From assembly GCF_026241755.1 (NCBI RefSeq), contig NZ_JAPJDA010000011.1, positions 1-64,000 of the forward strand: 64,000 nt of DNA, read 5' to 3'. Shown piece by piece: positions 45,277-54,458 of the stretch. This DNA comes from Salinimicrobium profundisediminis. Lineage in GTDB: Bacteria > Bacteroidota > Bacteroidia > Flavobacteriales > Flavobacteriaceae. Below the pieces are notes generated by a model. It did no database searches, was not told the origin of the DNA, and was given only the letters and a program-made list of their open reading frames with translations. The stretch's first letter is position 1, and each line of letters starts with the position of its first letter. The translations under genes and the position numbers were made by a program.

Positions 45277-46527
45277 ATGCCTAAAACTATTTCCCAGTTT
45301 GACTGGCTTTCTATACTTGTTTATTTTTTACTGGTAATCATTGGCTGGGTAAATATCTACTCGGCATCTCTCGATGACACCGCAAGATCATTCTTTGACC
45401 TTGATCAAATCTACGGTAAGCAAATGTTGTTTATCATTTTAAGTGTCTTTCTTATAGTTATTCTTCTTTCCCTGGAAGCTAAGTTTTATGAACGCTTTTC
45501 CAGTATATTCTATATCATCTCCCTGATTTCTATTACAGGTTTATTTTTCTTCGGAAAAACAATTAATGGCGCCACTTCCTGGTATGCCATAGGAAGTTTT
45601 ACCTTTCAGCCTGCTGAATTTGCAAAGGTGGGCACAGCCCTGGCGCTTTCCAAGTTCATAAGCGACATTCAAACGAACATCCATAGTCTTTCCCATCAAT
45701 TCCAGGCCTTTATTATTATAGCCTTACCGGCTGTGATCATTTTAATGCAGCCCGATGCAGGAAGTGCAATGGTGTATGCTGCTTTCTTCTTTCCGCTGTA
45801 CAGAGAAGGACTCTCAGGAGGATATCTAATAGTTGTGGTCATTGGCGTGCTGGTTTTCGTTTTCACCCTATTATTTGGCCCTATTTGGGTTTCTGTTGGG
45901 GCAACGATCCTGGTGGCGCTACTGTTCTTCTTAAAGAAAAAGAGGATAGCAGGTCTAATGGCCTCTCTCAGCTTACTTATTGTAGCTATTGCGCTATCTT
46001 TTTCTGTAGATTATATTTTTGAAAACATATTTGAACAACGTCATCGCGACCGTTTCAACATCGTTCTTGGAAAAGAAGTAGATAACCGCGGAATAGGCTA
46101 CAACACCAATCAAAGTGAAATAGCTATTGGCAGTGGCAGCTGGTTTGGAAAAGGATGGACTGAAGGCACCCAGACCAAAGGAAATTTTGTTCCCGAACAA
46201 CATACAGATTACATCTTTAGTACAGTGGGTGAAGAATGGGGCTTTGTTGGAAGTGCTGTGGTTATTTTTCTCTTTATCTTTTTGATCCTCCGGATAATTC
46301 ACCTGGCCGAAAGACAAAAATCCCAGTTTAACAGGGTTTACGGCTACAGTGTGGCCGGGATCCTCTTTTTACACTTTTTTGTCAATATCGGGATGGTAAT
46401 TGGCATCTTCCCTACCGTGGGGATTCCCTTGCCGTTCTTTAGTTACGGCGGCTCCGGATTGTGGGGCTTTACCATACTCCTGTTCATATTCCTGAAACTA
46501 GATTCTGACCGAATGTCTTTCTGGTAG
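45277..46527 (+). CDS. rodA: Peptidoglycan glycosyltransferase RodA
   Basis: This encodes 416 residues with about ten membrane helices of the SEDS family. Signatures are WVNIYSAS, QPAEFAKVGTALALSKF (about 112-128), MQPDAGSAMVYAA, PEQHTDYIFSTVGEEWGFVG (about 309) and the C-terminal GIPLPFFSYGGSGLW. RodA polymerises glycan strands for elongation with PBP2. It closes the mre-mrd cluster. The tandem repeat block begins 7 bp after the stop codon. Confidence 0.97.
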   Translation: MPKTISQFDWLSILVYFLLVIIGWVNIYSASLDDTARSFFDLDQIYGKQMLFIILSVFLIVILLSLEAKFYERFSSIFYIISLISITGLFFFGKTINGATSWYAIGSFTFQPAEFAKVGTALALSKFISDIQTNIHSLSHQFQAFIIIALPAVIILMQPDAGSAMVYAAFFFPLYREGLSGGYLIVVVIGVLVFVFTLLFGPIWVSVGATILVALLFFLKKKRIAGLMASLSLLIVAIALSFSVDYIFENIFEQRHRDRFNIVLGKEVDNRGIGYNTNQSEIAIGSGSWFGKGWTEGTQTKGNFVPEQHTDYIFSTVGEEWGFVGSAVVIFLFIFLILRIIHLAERQKSQFNRVYGYSVAGILFLHFFVNIGMVIGIFPTVGIPLPFFSYGGSGLWGFTILLFIFLKLDSDRMSFW

Positions 46528-46534
46528 ATTGGTT

Positions 46535-47162
46535 GATAGTCAGTAGTCGGTAGTCGATAGTCGGTAGTTGAGTATCATGATCATGGTTACAGCCGGGAAT
46601 AAATATCTAATCTATACCTCTCAAAAAAGGTGTTTTACGACTGCATTATTCCGAAGAATTAGGCACAAGAAACCTGTGCTTTCGATGGATTCATTTGATA
46701 GTCAGTAGTCGGTAGTCGATAATTTAGAGTCACGACCATTGTTACAGCCGGGAATAAGTATCTGATCTATACCTCTCAAAAAAGGTGTTTTACGACTGCA
46801 TTTTTCCGAAGAAATTAGACACAAAAACCTGTGCTTTCGATGGATTCATTTGATAGTCAGTAGTCAGTAGTCGGTAGTCGATAGTTTAGAGTCATGATCA
46901 TGGTTACAAGCCGGGAAAAAATATCTAATCTATACCTCTCAAAAAAGGCGTTTTACGACTGAATTTTTCCGAAGAAATTAGACACAAAAACCTGTGCTTT
47001 CGATGGATTCATTTGATAGTCAGTAGTCGGTAGTCGGTAGTCGATAGTTTAGAGTCACGATCATGGTTACAGCCGGGAATAAATATCTAATCTACACCTC
47101 AAAAAAGGTGTTTTACGACTGAATTATTCCGAAGAAATTAGACACAAGAAACCTGTGCTTTG
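46535..47162. repeat. Four tandem copies of a repeat of about 160 bp
   Basis: Copies run 46535-46696 (162 bp), 46697-46851 (155 bp), 46852-47014 (163 bp) and 47015 to about 47162. Each starts with a short microsatellite built on GTAGTCG/AGTAGTC in different copy number (for example GATAGTCAGTAGTCGGTAGT). Each continues with a conserved stretch containing GGTTACA, GCCGGGAA, CTCAAAAAAGG-TGTTTTACG and CCTGTGCTTTCGATGGATTC. Copies differ by scattered substitutions and small indels. No open frame is conserved among them. The block fills most of the 817-bp gap between rodA and the convergent prc gene, and no coding sequence is visible in the gap. Confidence 0.95.
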
Positions 47163-47296
47163 GTTAAATCGGGATAAGGCTTTTTCTTCACAATCTAAAC
47201 CCGAAAACTGTTATTAACGCAACACACATTCCACCAAGAAACTCCTCATTAGCTTCCTCTTTTTAGTCATCACTATGAACGCTGAAATAAGCCATA

Positions 47297-47324
47297 AAAA
47301 AAGGGCTTAAAAAAGCCCTTTTTG
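47297..47324 (-). terminator. Terminator of the processing protease gene
   Basis: AAAAAGGGCTT and AAGCCCTTTTT form a stem with a short A-rich loop. On the minus strand, after the prc stop (47345), it is followed by a T-run. It is also T-rich in the other direction, so it may work for both. Confidence 0.8.
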
Positions 47325-47344
47325 AATACTATGTTTCTCTACTT

Positions 47345-49498
47345 TTATTTTTTGACATCGGCCAAACCAGACTTCTTGATGTTATTCATCTTCATGTCTT
47401 CCAGTACATGCACCGCCTCTTCCATGTAGATATCACTCTTAAGATTCTCGTGCCATCTTTCTCTTTTCTCAGAAAGTACAGTATCTACTTCAAATAATTT
47501 AATCTCGTAAGGAAGTGATTCAAAACTGAGGTCTGACTGGTATTCTGAGAGCCTGTCAAATTTCTTTGCCTGCTCTTCATTCAGTTCCATTTCCCTGCTG
47601 TATTCAGCATAATTAAGTGGAAAAGTAGTACTGTTACGCTGATCTCTAATCCATTCGGCATTCTCCCTGATTAAGTCGATATGTTCATTTTCAGCCATTC
47701 TCTTCTGGCTGTTGGAAAGGGTTTCTTCAAAATCTATATAGCCGTTCCATTCTTCAAAAGAAGCTGCTTCAATTTGATCCCATGGCAGGGGATTCTTTTG
47801 ATCTTTCTCACCTATATCAATAAAGGAATAACGATCGGGCACCACAACGTCACTTTTCACACCTTCAAGCTGGGTAGAACCTCCATTTACTCTATAGAAT
47901 TTTTGAGTGGTGATCTTTAAGGCTCCAAGGTCACCAAGGTCGTTGTTCTTGATCCATCGGTTAAGGTCAAGTACGTTTTGCACGGTTCCCTTTCCGTAGG
48001 TTTGTTTACTTCCAATAATAACTGCTCTTTTATAATCCTGCATTGCAGCGGCAAGAATCTCGGAAGCCGAGGCAGAAAGCTCATTTACAAGGATCACCAA
48101 AGGACCATCCCATAAAATTGAGGAATCTGTATCTTCAAGAACCTGTTGGCCTTCAAGTTTAGACTTCACCTGTACTATAGGCCCTTCCTTGATAAACAAT
48201 CCGGCGATATCAACAACCGTCTTTAAAGATCCCCCTCCATTGTTTCGCAGGTCAAGTACCAACCCATCCATTCCTTCTTTCTTTAGCCTTACAATTTCCT
48301 CTTTCACATCAGAAGCTGCATTTCTTTCAGAATAATCTTCCATATCAAAATAGAACTTGGGCAGGTTGATCACTCCGTAAACACGGCCATTCTTCTCTAC
48401 TTTAGCCGCTTTTGCATAAGTCTCCTCTATCTCTACAACATCTCTAATAATGTCTACTTCTTCAATGGTACCGTCAACTTTTTTAAGAGTAAGGGTAACT
48501 TTAGAACCTTTAGGGCCTTTTATAAGGTTTACAGCATCGTCAAGCCTCATTCCAACCACACTTACCGGTTCTTTCTCGTCTTCCTGTTTTACTTTTATGA
48601 TCTCGTCACCAACTTCTACTTCTTCTCCTCTCCAGGCTGGCCCTCCCGAGATTACTTCAACAATCTTCACATTGTCGTTTTTCTTTTGCAGGCGTGCACC
48701 AATCCCTTCAAGTTTACCACTCATGGCCATATCAAAACGATCTTTGTCTTGTGGTGCAAAATAAAATGTATGGGGGTCAAATTCTTCAACAATTGCATTT
48801 ACATATACTGAAAACCAATCTTTTCTTTCAAGGTCATCACTGAAATCGAAGTACTCATCGAGAGAATTTAGGGTTAACTCCCGTGCTTCTTTTTCCAGCT
48901 CGGCGTCAGATTTTGCAACATAATCGGCATCATCCTCCAGCTTTCTTTCCTGTTCTTTCTTTATATCGTAATAATTGGAAATAGCCGAAAACTTAAGCTG
49001 CTTTCTCCATCTTTCCTTCATCTCTTTCTTTGAGCTTACATAATCGCGTTTGCTGTAATCGGTATCTAGAACTTCATCTTTGTCAAAGTTGAAAGGCTTA
49101 TCAAGAACTTCCTTATAGATTCCTTCAGCTTCAGCCATACGCTCTAAAAGTCGGGTATGGGTAAGATCAAAGAATGTGATCTCGCTGTTCTTTATCTGAT
49201 CATCAAGAAGGGTTTCATATTGCTGAAATTCCTCTATATCACTTGCGTAAAAATACCTTTTTAGAGGGTCAAGCGCCTCGAGGTAATCTTTATAAACTTC
49301 AGAAGAAAAGGAATCGTCTACCTCCTTGGCATCATAATGTCCGTTTTTAAGAACATAAGAAATCAGTTCAATTAGGGTTTTATCTTTATTGGGGTCATTG
49401 AATGTCTTGGTGGTAAAGCTGCAAGAAGCCGCGGCAAACAGCAAGACCAGCACCAGTAGCTTATAGTTCCTTTTCATTATGGTTTTTATTTTCATCAT
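47345..49498 (-). CDS. prc: C-terminal processing protease (Prc/Tsp family, S41) lipoprotein
   Basis: This encodes 717 residues (710 if the ATG at 49477 is used). It has a lipoprotein-type signal (lipobox AAASC), an N-terminal helical domain (about 30-230) and a PDZ domain (about 245-330, GIGARLQKKNDNVKIVEVISGG). The S41 catalytic core has GLVLDLRNNGGGSLKTVVDIAG, the nucleophile region NELSASASEILAAAMQDY and the Lys in KQTYGKGTVQ. A C-terminal DUF3340-like extension follows. It trims or degrades periplasmic proteins, acting also on wall hydrolases in other bacteria. It is transcribed toward the tandem repeat. Confidence 0.95.
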   Translation of the reverse strand: MMKIKTIMKRNYKLLVLVLLFAAASCSFTTKTFNDPNKDKTLIELISYVLKNGHYDAKEVDDSFSSEVYKDYLEALDPLKRYFYASDIEEFQQYETLLDDQIKNSEITFFDLTHTRLLERMAEAEGIYKEVLDKPFNFDKDEVLDTDYSKRDYVSSKKEMKERWRKQLKFSAISNYYDIKKEQERKLEDDADYVAKSDAELEKEARELTLNSLDEYFDFSDDLERKDWFSVYVNAIVEEFDPHTFYFAPQDKDRFDMAMSGKLEGIGARLQKKNDNVKIVEVISGGPAWRGEEVEVGDEIIKVKQEDEKEPVSVVGMRLDDAVNLIKGPKGSKVTLTLKKVDGTIEEVDIIRDVVEIEETYAKAAKVEKNGRVYGVINLPKFYFDMEDYSERNAASDVKEEIVRLKKEGMDGLVLDLRNNGGGSLKTVVDIAGLFIKEGPIVQVKSKLEGQQVLEDTDSSILWDGPLVILVNELSASASEILAAAMQDYKRAVIIGSKQTYGKGTVQNVLDLNRWIKNNDLGDLGALKITTQKFYRVNGGSTQLEGVKSDVVVPDRYSFIDIGEKDQKNPLPWDQIEAASFEEWNGYIDFEETLSNSQKRMAENEHIDLIRENAEWIRDQRNSTTFPLNYAEYSREMELNEEQAKKFDRLSEYQSDLSFESLPYEIKLFEVDTVLSEKRERWHENLKSDIYMEEAVHVLEDMKMNNIKKSGLADVKK

Positions 49499-49622
49499 TA
49501 GTATACCTGTACTACAGTAAAAACTATGCCAACTTATATAGTTTTCTCCTTTTTTGTTAATTTACGAATATAAGCCTTTCCTCAGGAAATTAATTTAATT
49601 TAGCAGCCATAAATTTTTCATA

Positions 49623-50405
49623 ATGTCTCAGGAAAAACCGCTCATTTTAGTCACCAATGACGACGGAATTACGGCTCCCGGAATTCGAGCCCTTATTGAG
49701 GTCATGAAGCAATTGGGAGACGTGATCGTGGTCGCCCCAGACAGTCCCCAAAGCGGGATGGGACACGCCATCACCATTAGCGACACCCTCTTTTGTGATC
49801 AAATTACAGTCAAAGAAACCTACAAGCATAAAGAATACAGTTGCTCGGGCACACCGGCCGATTGTGTAAAAATCGCAACCCAGGAGATCCTTCACCGCAA
49901 GCCAGATCTTTGTGTAAGTGGTATTAACCACGGTTCTAATTCTTCTATCAATGTGATCTATTCGGGTACCATGAGTGCCGCAGTAGAAGCCGGTATTGAA
50001 GGCATCCCGGCCATTGGTTTTTCTTTACTTGATTATTCACTGAACGCCGATTTTGAACCCTGCAAGAAATTTGTAAAACGCATTACCAGGCAGGTGCTAA
50101 AACACGGCCTTCCAAAAGGAGTGGTTTTAAATGTAAACCTTCCAAAGCTAAGTGAGGCCGAGATAAAAGGGATTAAAGTTTGCAGGCAGGCCAAGGCCCG
50201 CTGGGAAGAAGAATTTGACAAGAGAACCAATCCGCAGGGTCGCGACTACTACTGGTTATCGGGAAAATTTATAAATGAAGACGAAGGAGAAGACAGTGAT
50301 GAACATGCCCTTTCTCAGGGATATGTATCGGTGGTGCCGGTTCAGTTTGACCTTACGGCACATCAATTTCTAAGCGATCTAAATTCGTGGGAACTCAATG
50401 ATTAA
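49623..50405 (+). CDS. surE: 5'/3'-nucleotidase SurE
   Basis: This encodes 260 residues. SurE is a metal-dependent phosphatase of nucleoside monophosphates and is linked to stress survival. The N-terminal signature ILVTNDDGITAPGIRAL (about 8-24, Asp pair) is followed by VAPDSPQSGMGHAITI, the metal-binding SGINHGSNSSINVIYSGTMSAA (Asn/Ser-rich, about 99) and GIPAIGFSL. The stop overlaps the next gene by 8 bp. The surE-to-C40 genes look like one operon. Confidence 0.97.
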   Translation: MSQEKPLILVTNDDGITAPGIRALIEVMKQLGDVIVVAPDSPQSGMGHAITISDTLFCDQITVKETYKHKEYSCSGTPADCVKIATQEILHRKPDLCVSGINHGSNSSINVIYSGTMSAAVEAGIEGIPAIGFSLLDYSLNADFEPCKKFVKRITRQVLKHGLPKGVVLNVNLPKLSEAEIKGIKVCRQAKARWEEEFDKRTNPQGRDYYWLSGKFINEDEGEDSDEHALSQGYVSVVPVQFDLTAHQFLSDLNSWELND

Positions 50406-50679
50406 GAAAGAGATCTTTTTAGGTTTTGTAACAGGGATTGCAGCCAATCTGGTTGGAATGCTCATTTATATCCTCATTTTTTCTGATCTACCCATTTGGG
50501 AAACCCTACAGGAATCTATGCGCGGCGGCTTTATTGGTACCCTTATCACCGCAGGCGCAATTTTAAATTTCCTGCCTTTCTTTTATTTTATAAAAAAAGA
50601 ATACACCTATAGAGCAAGAGGAGTCTTAATGGCCTCTATACTTGCTGCACTTGTGATTGCGGTAATAAAGCTTAGTTAA
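50398..50679 (+). CDS. Small integral membrane protein of unknown function
   Basis: This encodes 93 residues. Three hydrophobic stretches (about 7-28, 44-64 and 74-92) with a short basic loop (KKEYTYRARG) suggest two or three membrane helices. I recognise no family motif. The gene overlaps surE by 8 bp and ends 1 bp before lpxB, so it is translated as part of that operon. The position next to lpxB hints at an envelope role, but this is only inference. Confidence 0.8.
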   Translation: MIKKEIFLGFVTGIAANLVGMLIYILIFSDLPIWETLQESMRGGFIGTLITAGAILNFLPFFYFIKKEYTYRARGVLMASILAALVIAVIKLS

Positions 50680-50680
50680 T

Positions 50681-51799
50681 ATGAAATACTACATTATTGC
50701 AGGAGAAGCTTCGGGAGACTTACATGCGGCAAACCTCATGAAAGGCCTTAAGAAGACCGATCCCCAGGCTGAGTTCAGGTTTTGGGGAGGAGATCTCATG
50801 CAACAGGAAGGCGGCACCCCGGTGAAGCACTACCGCGACCTCGCATTTATGGGGTTTGCTGAAGTGCTTATGAACCTGCGTACCATTCTTCGCAATATTT
50901 CATTTTGTAAGGAAGACATTAAAAAATGGGAACCTCATGTCATCATTTTTGTTGACTATCCCGGGTTTAACCTGCGTATTGCAAAATGGGCCCGCAAAGA
51001 AGGTTATAAAACCCATTTCTACATTTCTCCACAAATCTGGGCATGGAAAGAAAACAGGATCAAAGACATTCAGCGCGATATTGATGAAATGTACGTGATC
51101 CTGCCGTTCGAGAAAGATTTCTACGAAAAGAAACACAACTATAAAGTCAATTTTGTAGGCCACCCGCTTATTGATGCGATTGCAGGAAGACCTCCCGTAC
51201 AGGCTGAAAAGATCAAAACCGAGCACAATCTTGATAATCGCCCAATAATCGCTCTCCTGCCGGGAAGCAGAAAACAGGAAATATCCAAAATGCTGGAAGT
51301 TATGCTTAGCGTGACCGATGATTTTAAAGAGTACCAGTTTGTTATCGCAGGTGCACCCAGCCAGGAAGAGAGCTTCTACCGGCCGTATATCAAAAAGAAA
51401 AACGTGCACCTCGTCATGAACCGCACCTATGATATTCTTGAAATATCCACGGCTGCACTGGTAACCTCGGGTACCGCAACGCTGGAAACTGCTTTGCTCA
51501 AAGTGCCCGAAGTAGTTTGCTACAAAGGCAACTTCATTTCTTATCAAATTGCCAAACGCATCATAAATCTCGACTATATTTCTCTGGTGAACCTCATTAT
51601 GGATCGCGAAGTAGTAAAAGAGCTCATCCAAAACGAGTTCAACCGCAAAAATCTAAAAACCGAACTCACCAAAATTCTCGATAAAGAAAACAGGAAAAGG
51701 ATCTTTAGCGATTACCACGAACTGGAACAAAAACTCGGCGGTAAAGGAGCAAGTGAAAAGACAGCCGAATTAATCTTTAAAAAGATCTCTGCTCAATGA
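50681..51799 (+). CDS. lpxB: Lipid-A-disaccharide synthase
   Basis: This encodes 372 residues. LpxB joins UDP-diacylglucosamine to lipid X in lipid A synthesis, at the inner face of the cytoplasmic membrane. Signatures are YIIAGEASGDLHAANLM (about 4-20), VDYPGFNLRIAKWARKEG, FYISPQIWAWKENRIKDI (about 112-129), LLPGSRKQEI (about 192) and SGTATLETALLKVPEVVCYKG (about 267). The normal length confirms a complete gene. The stop overlaps the start of the next gene by 4 bp (ATGA). Confidence 0.97.
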   Translation: MKYYIIAGEASGDLHAANLMKGLKKTDPQAEFRFWGGDLMQQEGGTPVKHYRDLAFMGFAEVLMNLRTILRNISFCKEDIKKWEPHVIIFVDYPGFNLRIAKWARKEGYKTHFYISPQIWAWKENRIKDIQRDIDEMYVILPFEKDFYEKKHNYKVNFVGHPLIDAIAGRPPVQAEKIKTEHNLDNRPIIALLPGSRKQEISKMLEVMLSVTDDFKEYQFVIAGAPSQEESFYRPYIKKKNVHLVMNRTYDILEISTAALVTSGTATLETALLKVPEVVCYKGNFISYQIAKRIINLDYISLVNLIMDREVVKELIQNEFNRKNLKTELTKILDKENRKRIFSDYHELEQKLGGKGASEKTAELIFKKISAQ

Positions 51800-52347
51800 T
51801 GTTCCTGAGGTTCATGCTGCTGGCCCTCATCTTTACCCTCACTTCCTGCGGGGCACGCAAATCTGCAGTGGGGAATCAGGCTACAGTTGTAGACAGACAG
51901 GATGACTATGCCCAACTTCCCGATTTCTACAACGATGCCGAAGACATTATTGAAGAGGTGGGTGAAGAGACCTTCAGCATCATAGATTACGCCCTTCAGT
52001 TTCTTGGTACAAAGTACAAATACGGCGGCACCACCCCGCAGGGCATGGATTGCTCGGGTCTGGTCTATACCTGCTTCCTCGAAAATAATATCGAATTACC
52101 GCGTTCTTCCAGAGACATGGCTCTTTTGGGTGACGAGCTCGAACTTAAGCAGCTAAAATTGGGCGATCTCCTGTTTTTTAAGACCGACAGGCGCAAAAAG
52201 AACATCAATCATGTAGGTTTGGTGGTAGAGCTTGATGAAGACAATATCTTTTTTATTCACTCCAGCACTTCCCGCGGCGTCATTATTTCGGCACTCAATG
52301 AAAATTACTGGAAAGAGCATTTTGTGATGGCCCGCCGCATCCTGTAA
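51796..52347 (+). CDS. NlpC/P60 (C40) family lipoprotein peptidase
   Basis: This encodes 183 residues with a lipoprotein signal (lipobox TLTSC, Cys18). The C-terminal NlpC/P60 domain shows the catalytic Cys in GMDCSGLVYTCF (about 93) and His in NHVGLVVELDEDN (about 137), then a further polar residue in FIHSSTSRGVI. Such enzymes cut peptidoglycan stem peptides between D-Glu and the diamino acid. The gene overlaps lpxB by 4 bp. Together with lpxB it points to an envelope-maintenance operon. Confidence 0.93.
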   Translation: MMFLRFMLLALIFTLTSCGARKSAVGNQATVVDRQDDYAQLPDFYNDAEDIIEEVGEETFSIIDYALQFLGTKYKYGGTTPQGMDCSGLVYTCFLENNIELPRSSRDMALLGDELELKQLKLGDLLFFKTDRRKKNINHVGLVVELDEDNIFFIHSSTSRGVIISALNENYWKEHFVMARRIL

Positions 52348-52384
52348 ATTATTATCTTAGGCTAAACACCTGGTAGATAATAAT

Positions 52385-54400
52385 TTGAACACTGCAATCA
52401 TTCGGCTTACCATTTTGCTGCTGCTGGGAACATGCATCGGCTTTTATTTGGAGCTCTCGCTAAAAATGGCATTTTTGGCACTGCTGCCGGGAATCCTATT
52501 ATTTCTCCTGACTTTTATTAGAGCCCGAAAATTGCTTTTCCCAGATCTTTTCTTCGGAAGCAGTGTCGCCCTCCTCTTTTTTCTCTTCGGAATTTTTTCT
52601 GCAAGCCTTCACCTTCCCAAAAACCAGCCACAGCACTACATTAACAAGATTTCTTCGGAAGAAATACCACTTCTGAAGCTAAATATCCTGGAAACACTAA
52701 AACCCGATCGCTACAGCGATAAATATTTTGCTGAAGTGAACGCGGTCAACGGAAAATCTGCGCACGGAAAGCTTCTGCTATTGATTCCAAAAGACAGTCT
52801 TAAAATGCCATTTTTGGAAGGTGAGCATCTACTTATTTCTTCCACTTTAGCCCCCATCCCCGCGCCCCTCAATCCACACCAGTTCGATTATGCTGCTTTT
52901 ATGAACAGAAAAGGAATTTGGCGACAGGCCAATCTCCGCCATGGAGTTTCAAAAACCCTGCATAAAAAAGAATCCGGAATAAAAGTAGCAGCGGCAAACT
53001 TAAGGCGTGAAATCACTTTAGCACTTAAAAAGAATAATTTTAAGCAGGAGGAACTTTCTTTGGTACAGGCACTGCTGCTGGGTCAAAAACAGGATATTTC
53101 AGCGCAGACCTACAACAATTTTGCAGCTGCAGGAGCCATACACATCCTCGCGGTATCGGGCCTGCATGTGGGAATCATTTTATTGATGTTACACTGGCTT
53201 TTTAAACCTCTTACAAGTCTCAAAAATGGCAAATTCTTAAAGACTTTCCTGGTCATTTTATGCCTCTGGGGCTTTGCTGTTCTGGCAGGACTTTCGCCCT
53301 CGGTGGTGCGGGCAGTGACCATGTTCAGCTTTATTGCCGTGGGCCTGGAAATTAAACGACGTACCGGAACCCTCAATTCCATCTTCCTTTCGCTGCTCCT
53401 ACTGCTACTCATAAAGCCGGGATGGATCTTTGAAGTCGGTTTTCAACTGAGCTATCTGGCGGTGCTTTCTATTGTGCTTTTTCAGCCTTTGTTTAACAGG
53501 CTATACGCTCCTACAAACCGCATTGTAAAATATCTTTGGGATTTACTCAGCGTTACGCTTGCTGCGCAAATAGGAGTATTGCCCCTAAGCCTCTATTATT
53601 TCCACCAGTTTCCCGGCCTCTTCTTTCTCACAAACCTGCTCATCCTTCCGTTCCTGGGTCTCATTCTTATTGTGGGCGTGCTGGTCATCTTTTTGGCTGT
53701 TGTAGATGTACTGCCCTCTTTTATTGCTGAAACCTACGGAATCATCATCAAAATCCTGATTAAAACCGTGGACTGGATTGCCGGGCACGAACAATTCCTC
53801 TTTAAAGACATTGCCTTCAGTTTACCGGAAGTATGGAGCTGGTATTTCTTTCTTTTCGCTGCATTTCTGCTATGGAAAAACTTCAGCTATAAAAGCCTCA
53901 TCCCTGTACTTATTTCAGTAATAATCCTGCAATTGGTTTATATTTCTTCCGAAGTAAATAGGGAGAATCGGCTTATTGTTTTTCACAAAAGCCGAAGCAG
54001 CCTGATAGCACAACAAAATAGTGAACGATTAAAGCTTTACCACAACCTCACAACACCTGCGAAAGACCTGAAGCTAATTCAAAATTTCATGGTGGGAGAA
54101 GATCTTCAACAAATCAGGGAAGTGCCACTTCAAAATATATACCTTCAAAAAAGGCATTTTTTAGTGGTGACTGACAGTAGCGGAATCTTTCCGAAGCAAA
54201 CGCCTTTGAACACTCACCTGCTACTTTCGGGCACTCCCAGGATCAACCTGGAGCGGGTATTAATGAATTTTAAACCTGAAGTGATCATTGCCGATGGCAG
54301 TAATTATCCTGCGGTTATAAAAAGGTGGGAGAAAACTGCAAGCGCGAACCACATTACATTTTTCTACACCGGTGAAGACGGGGCTTATATCCTGGAATAA
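52385..54400 (+). CDS. comEC: ComEC/Rec2 family DNA-uptake channel
   Basis: This encodes 671 residues from a TTG start at 52385. The N-terminus has two helices, then a soluble OB-like domain (about 60-160). The competence membrane domain follows (about 200-500), with the signature AAGAIHILAVSGLHVGIILL near 246-265 and LLLIKPGWIFEVGFQLSYLA near 338-357. The last 130 residues are a small domain, not the metallo-beta-lactamase domain of longer ComEC proteins. ComEC forms the channel for single-stranded DNA during transformation. The gene holds two exact copies (52460, 52799) and two near copies of the short palindrome. Confidence 0.92.
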   Translation: MNTAIIRLTILLLLGTCIGFYLELSLKMAFLALLPGILLFLLTFIRARKLLFPDLFFGSSVALLFFLFGIFSASLHLPKNQPQHYINKISSEEIPLLKLNILETLKPDRYSDKYFAEVNAVNGKSAHGKLLLLIPKDSLKMPFLEGEHLLISSTLAPIPAPLNPHQFDYAAFMNRKGIWRQANLRHGVSKTLHKKESGIKVAAANLRREITLALKKNNFKQEELSLVQALLLGQKQDISAQTYNNFAAAGAIHILAVSGLHVGIILLMLHWLFKPLTSLKNGKFLKTFLVILCLWGFAVLAGLSPSVVRAVTMFSFIAVGLEIKRRTGTLNSIFLSLLLLLLIKPGWIFEVGFQLSYLAVLSIVLFQPLFNRLYAPTNRIVKYLWDLLSVTLAAQIGVLPLSLYYFHQFPGLFFLTNLLILPFLGLILIVGVLVIFLAVVDVLPSFIAETYGIIIKILIKTVDWIAGHEQFLFKDIAFSLPEVWSWYFFLFAAFLLWKNFSYKSLIPVLISVIILQLVYISSEVNRENRLIVFHKSRSSLIAQQNSERLKLYHNLTTPAKDLKLIQNFMVGEDLQQIREVPLQNIYLQKRHFLVVTDSSGIFPKQTPLNTHLLLSGTPRINLERVLMNFKPEVIIADGSNYPAVIKRWEKTASANHITFFYTGEDGAYILE

Positions 54401-54458
54401 AAAAAGGCCTCACCAGTTTTAAAAACCCGGGAGACCAGAAATTTCATGTTCAAAAAAG

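Noticed and set aside
46535-47162. CRISPR array or remnant of an insertion sequence
   Set aside because: Whole units of about 160 bp repeat end to end with no unique spacers, and there is no transposase frame or terminal inverted repeat.
52385-54400. comEC as a truncated gene because it lacks the metallo-beta-lactamase domain
   Set aside because: The frame is intact with a complete competence domain and a short C-terminal domain. From memory, ComEC proteins without the nuclease-like domain are common, so there is no sign of breakage.
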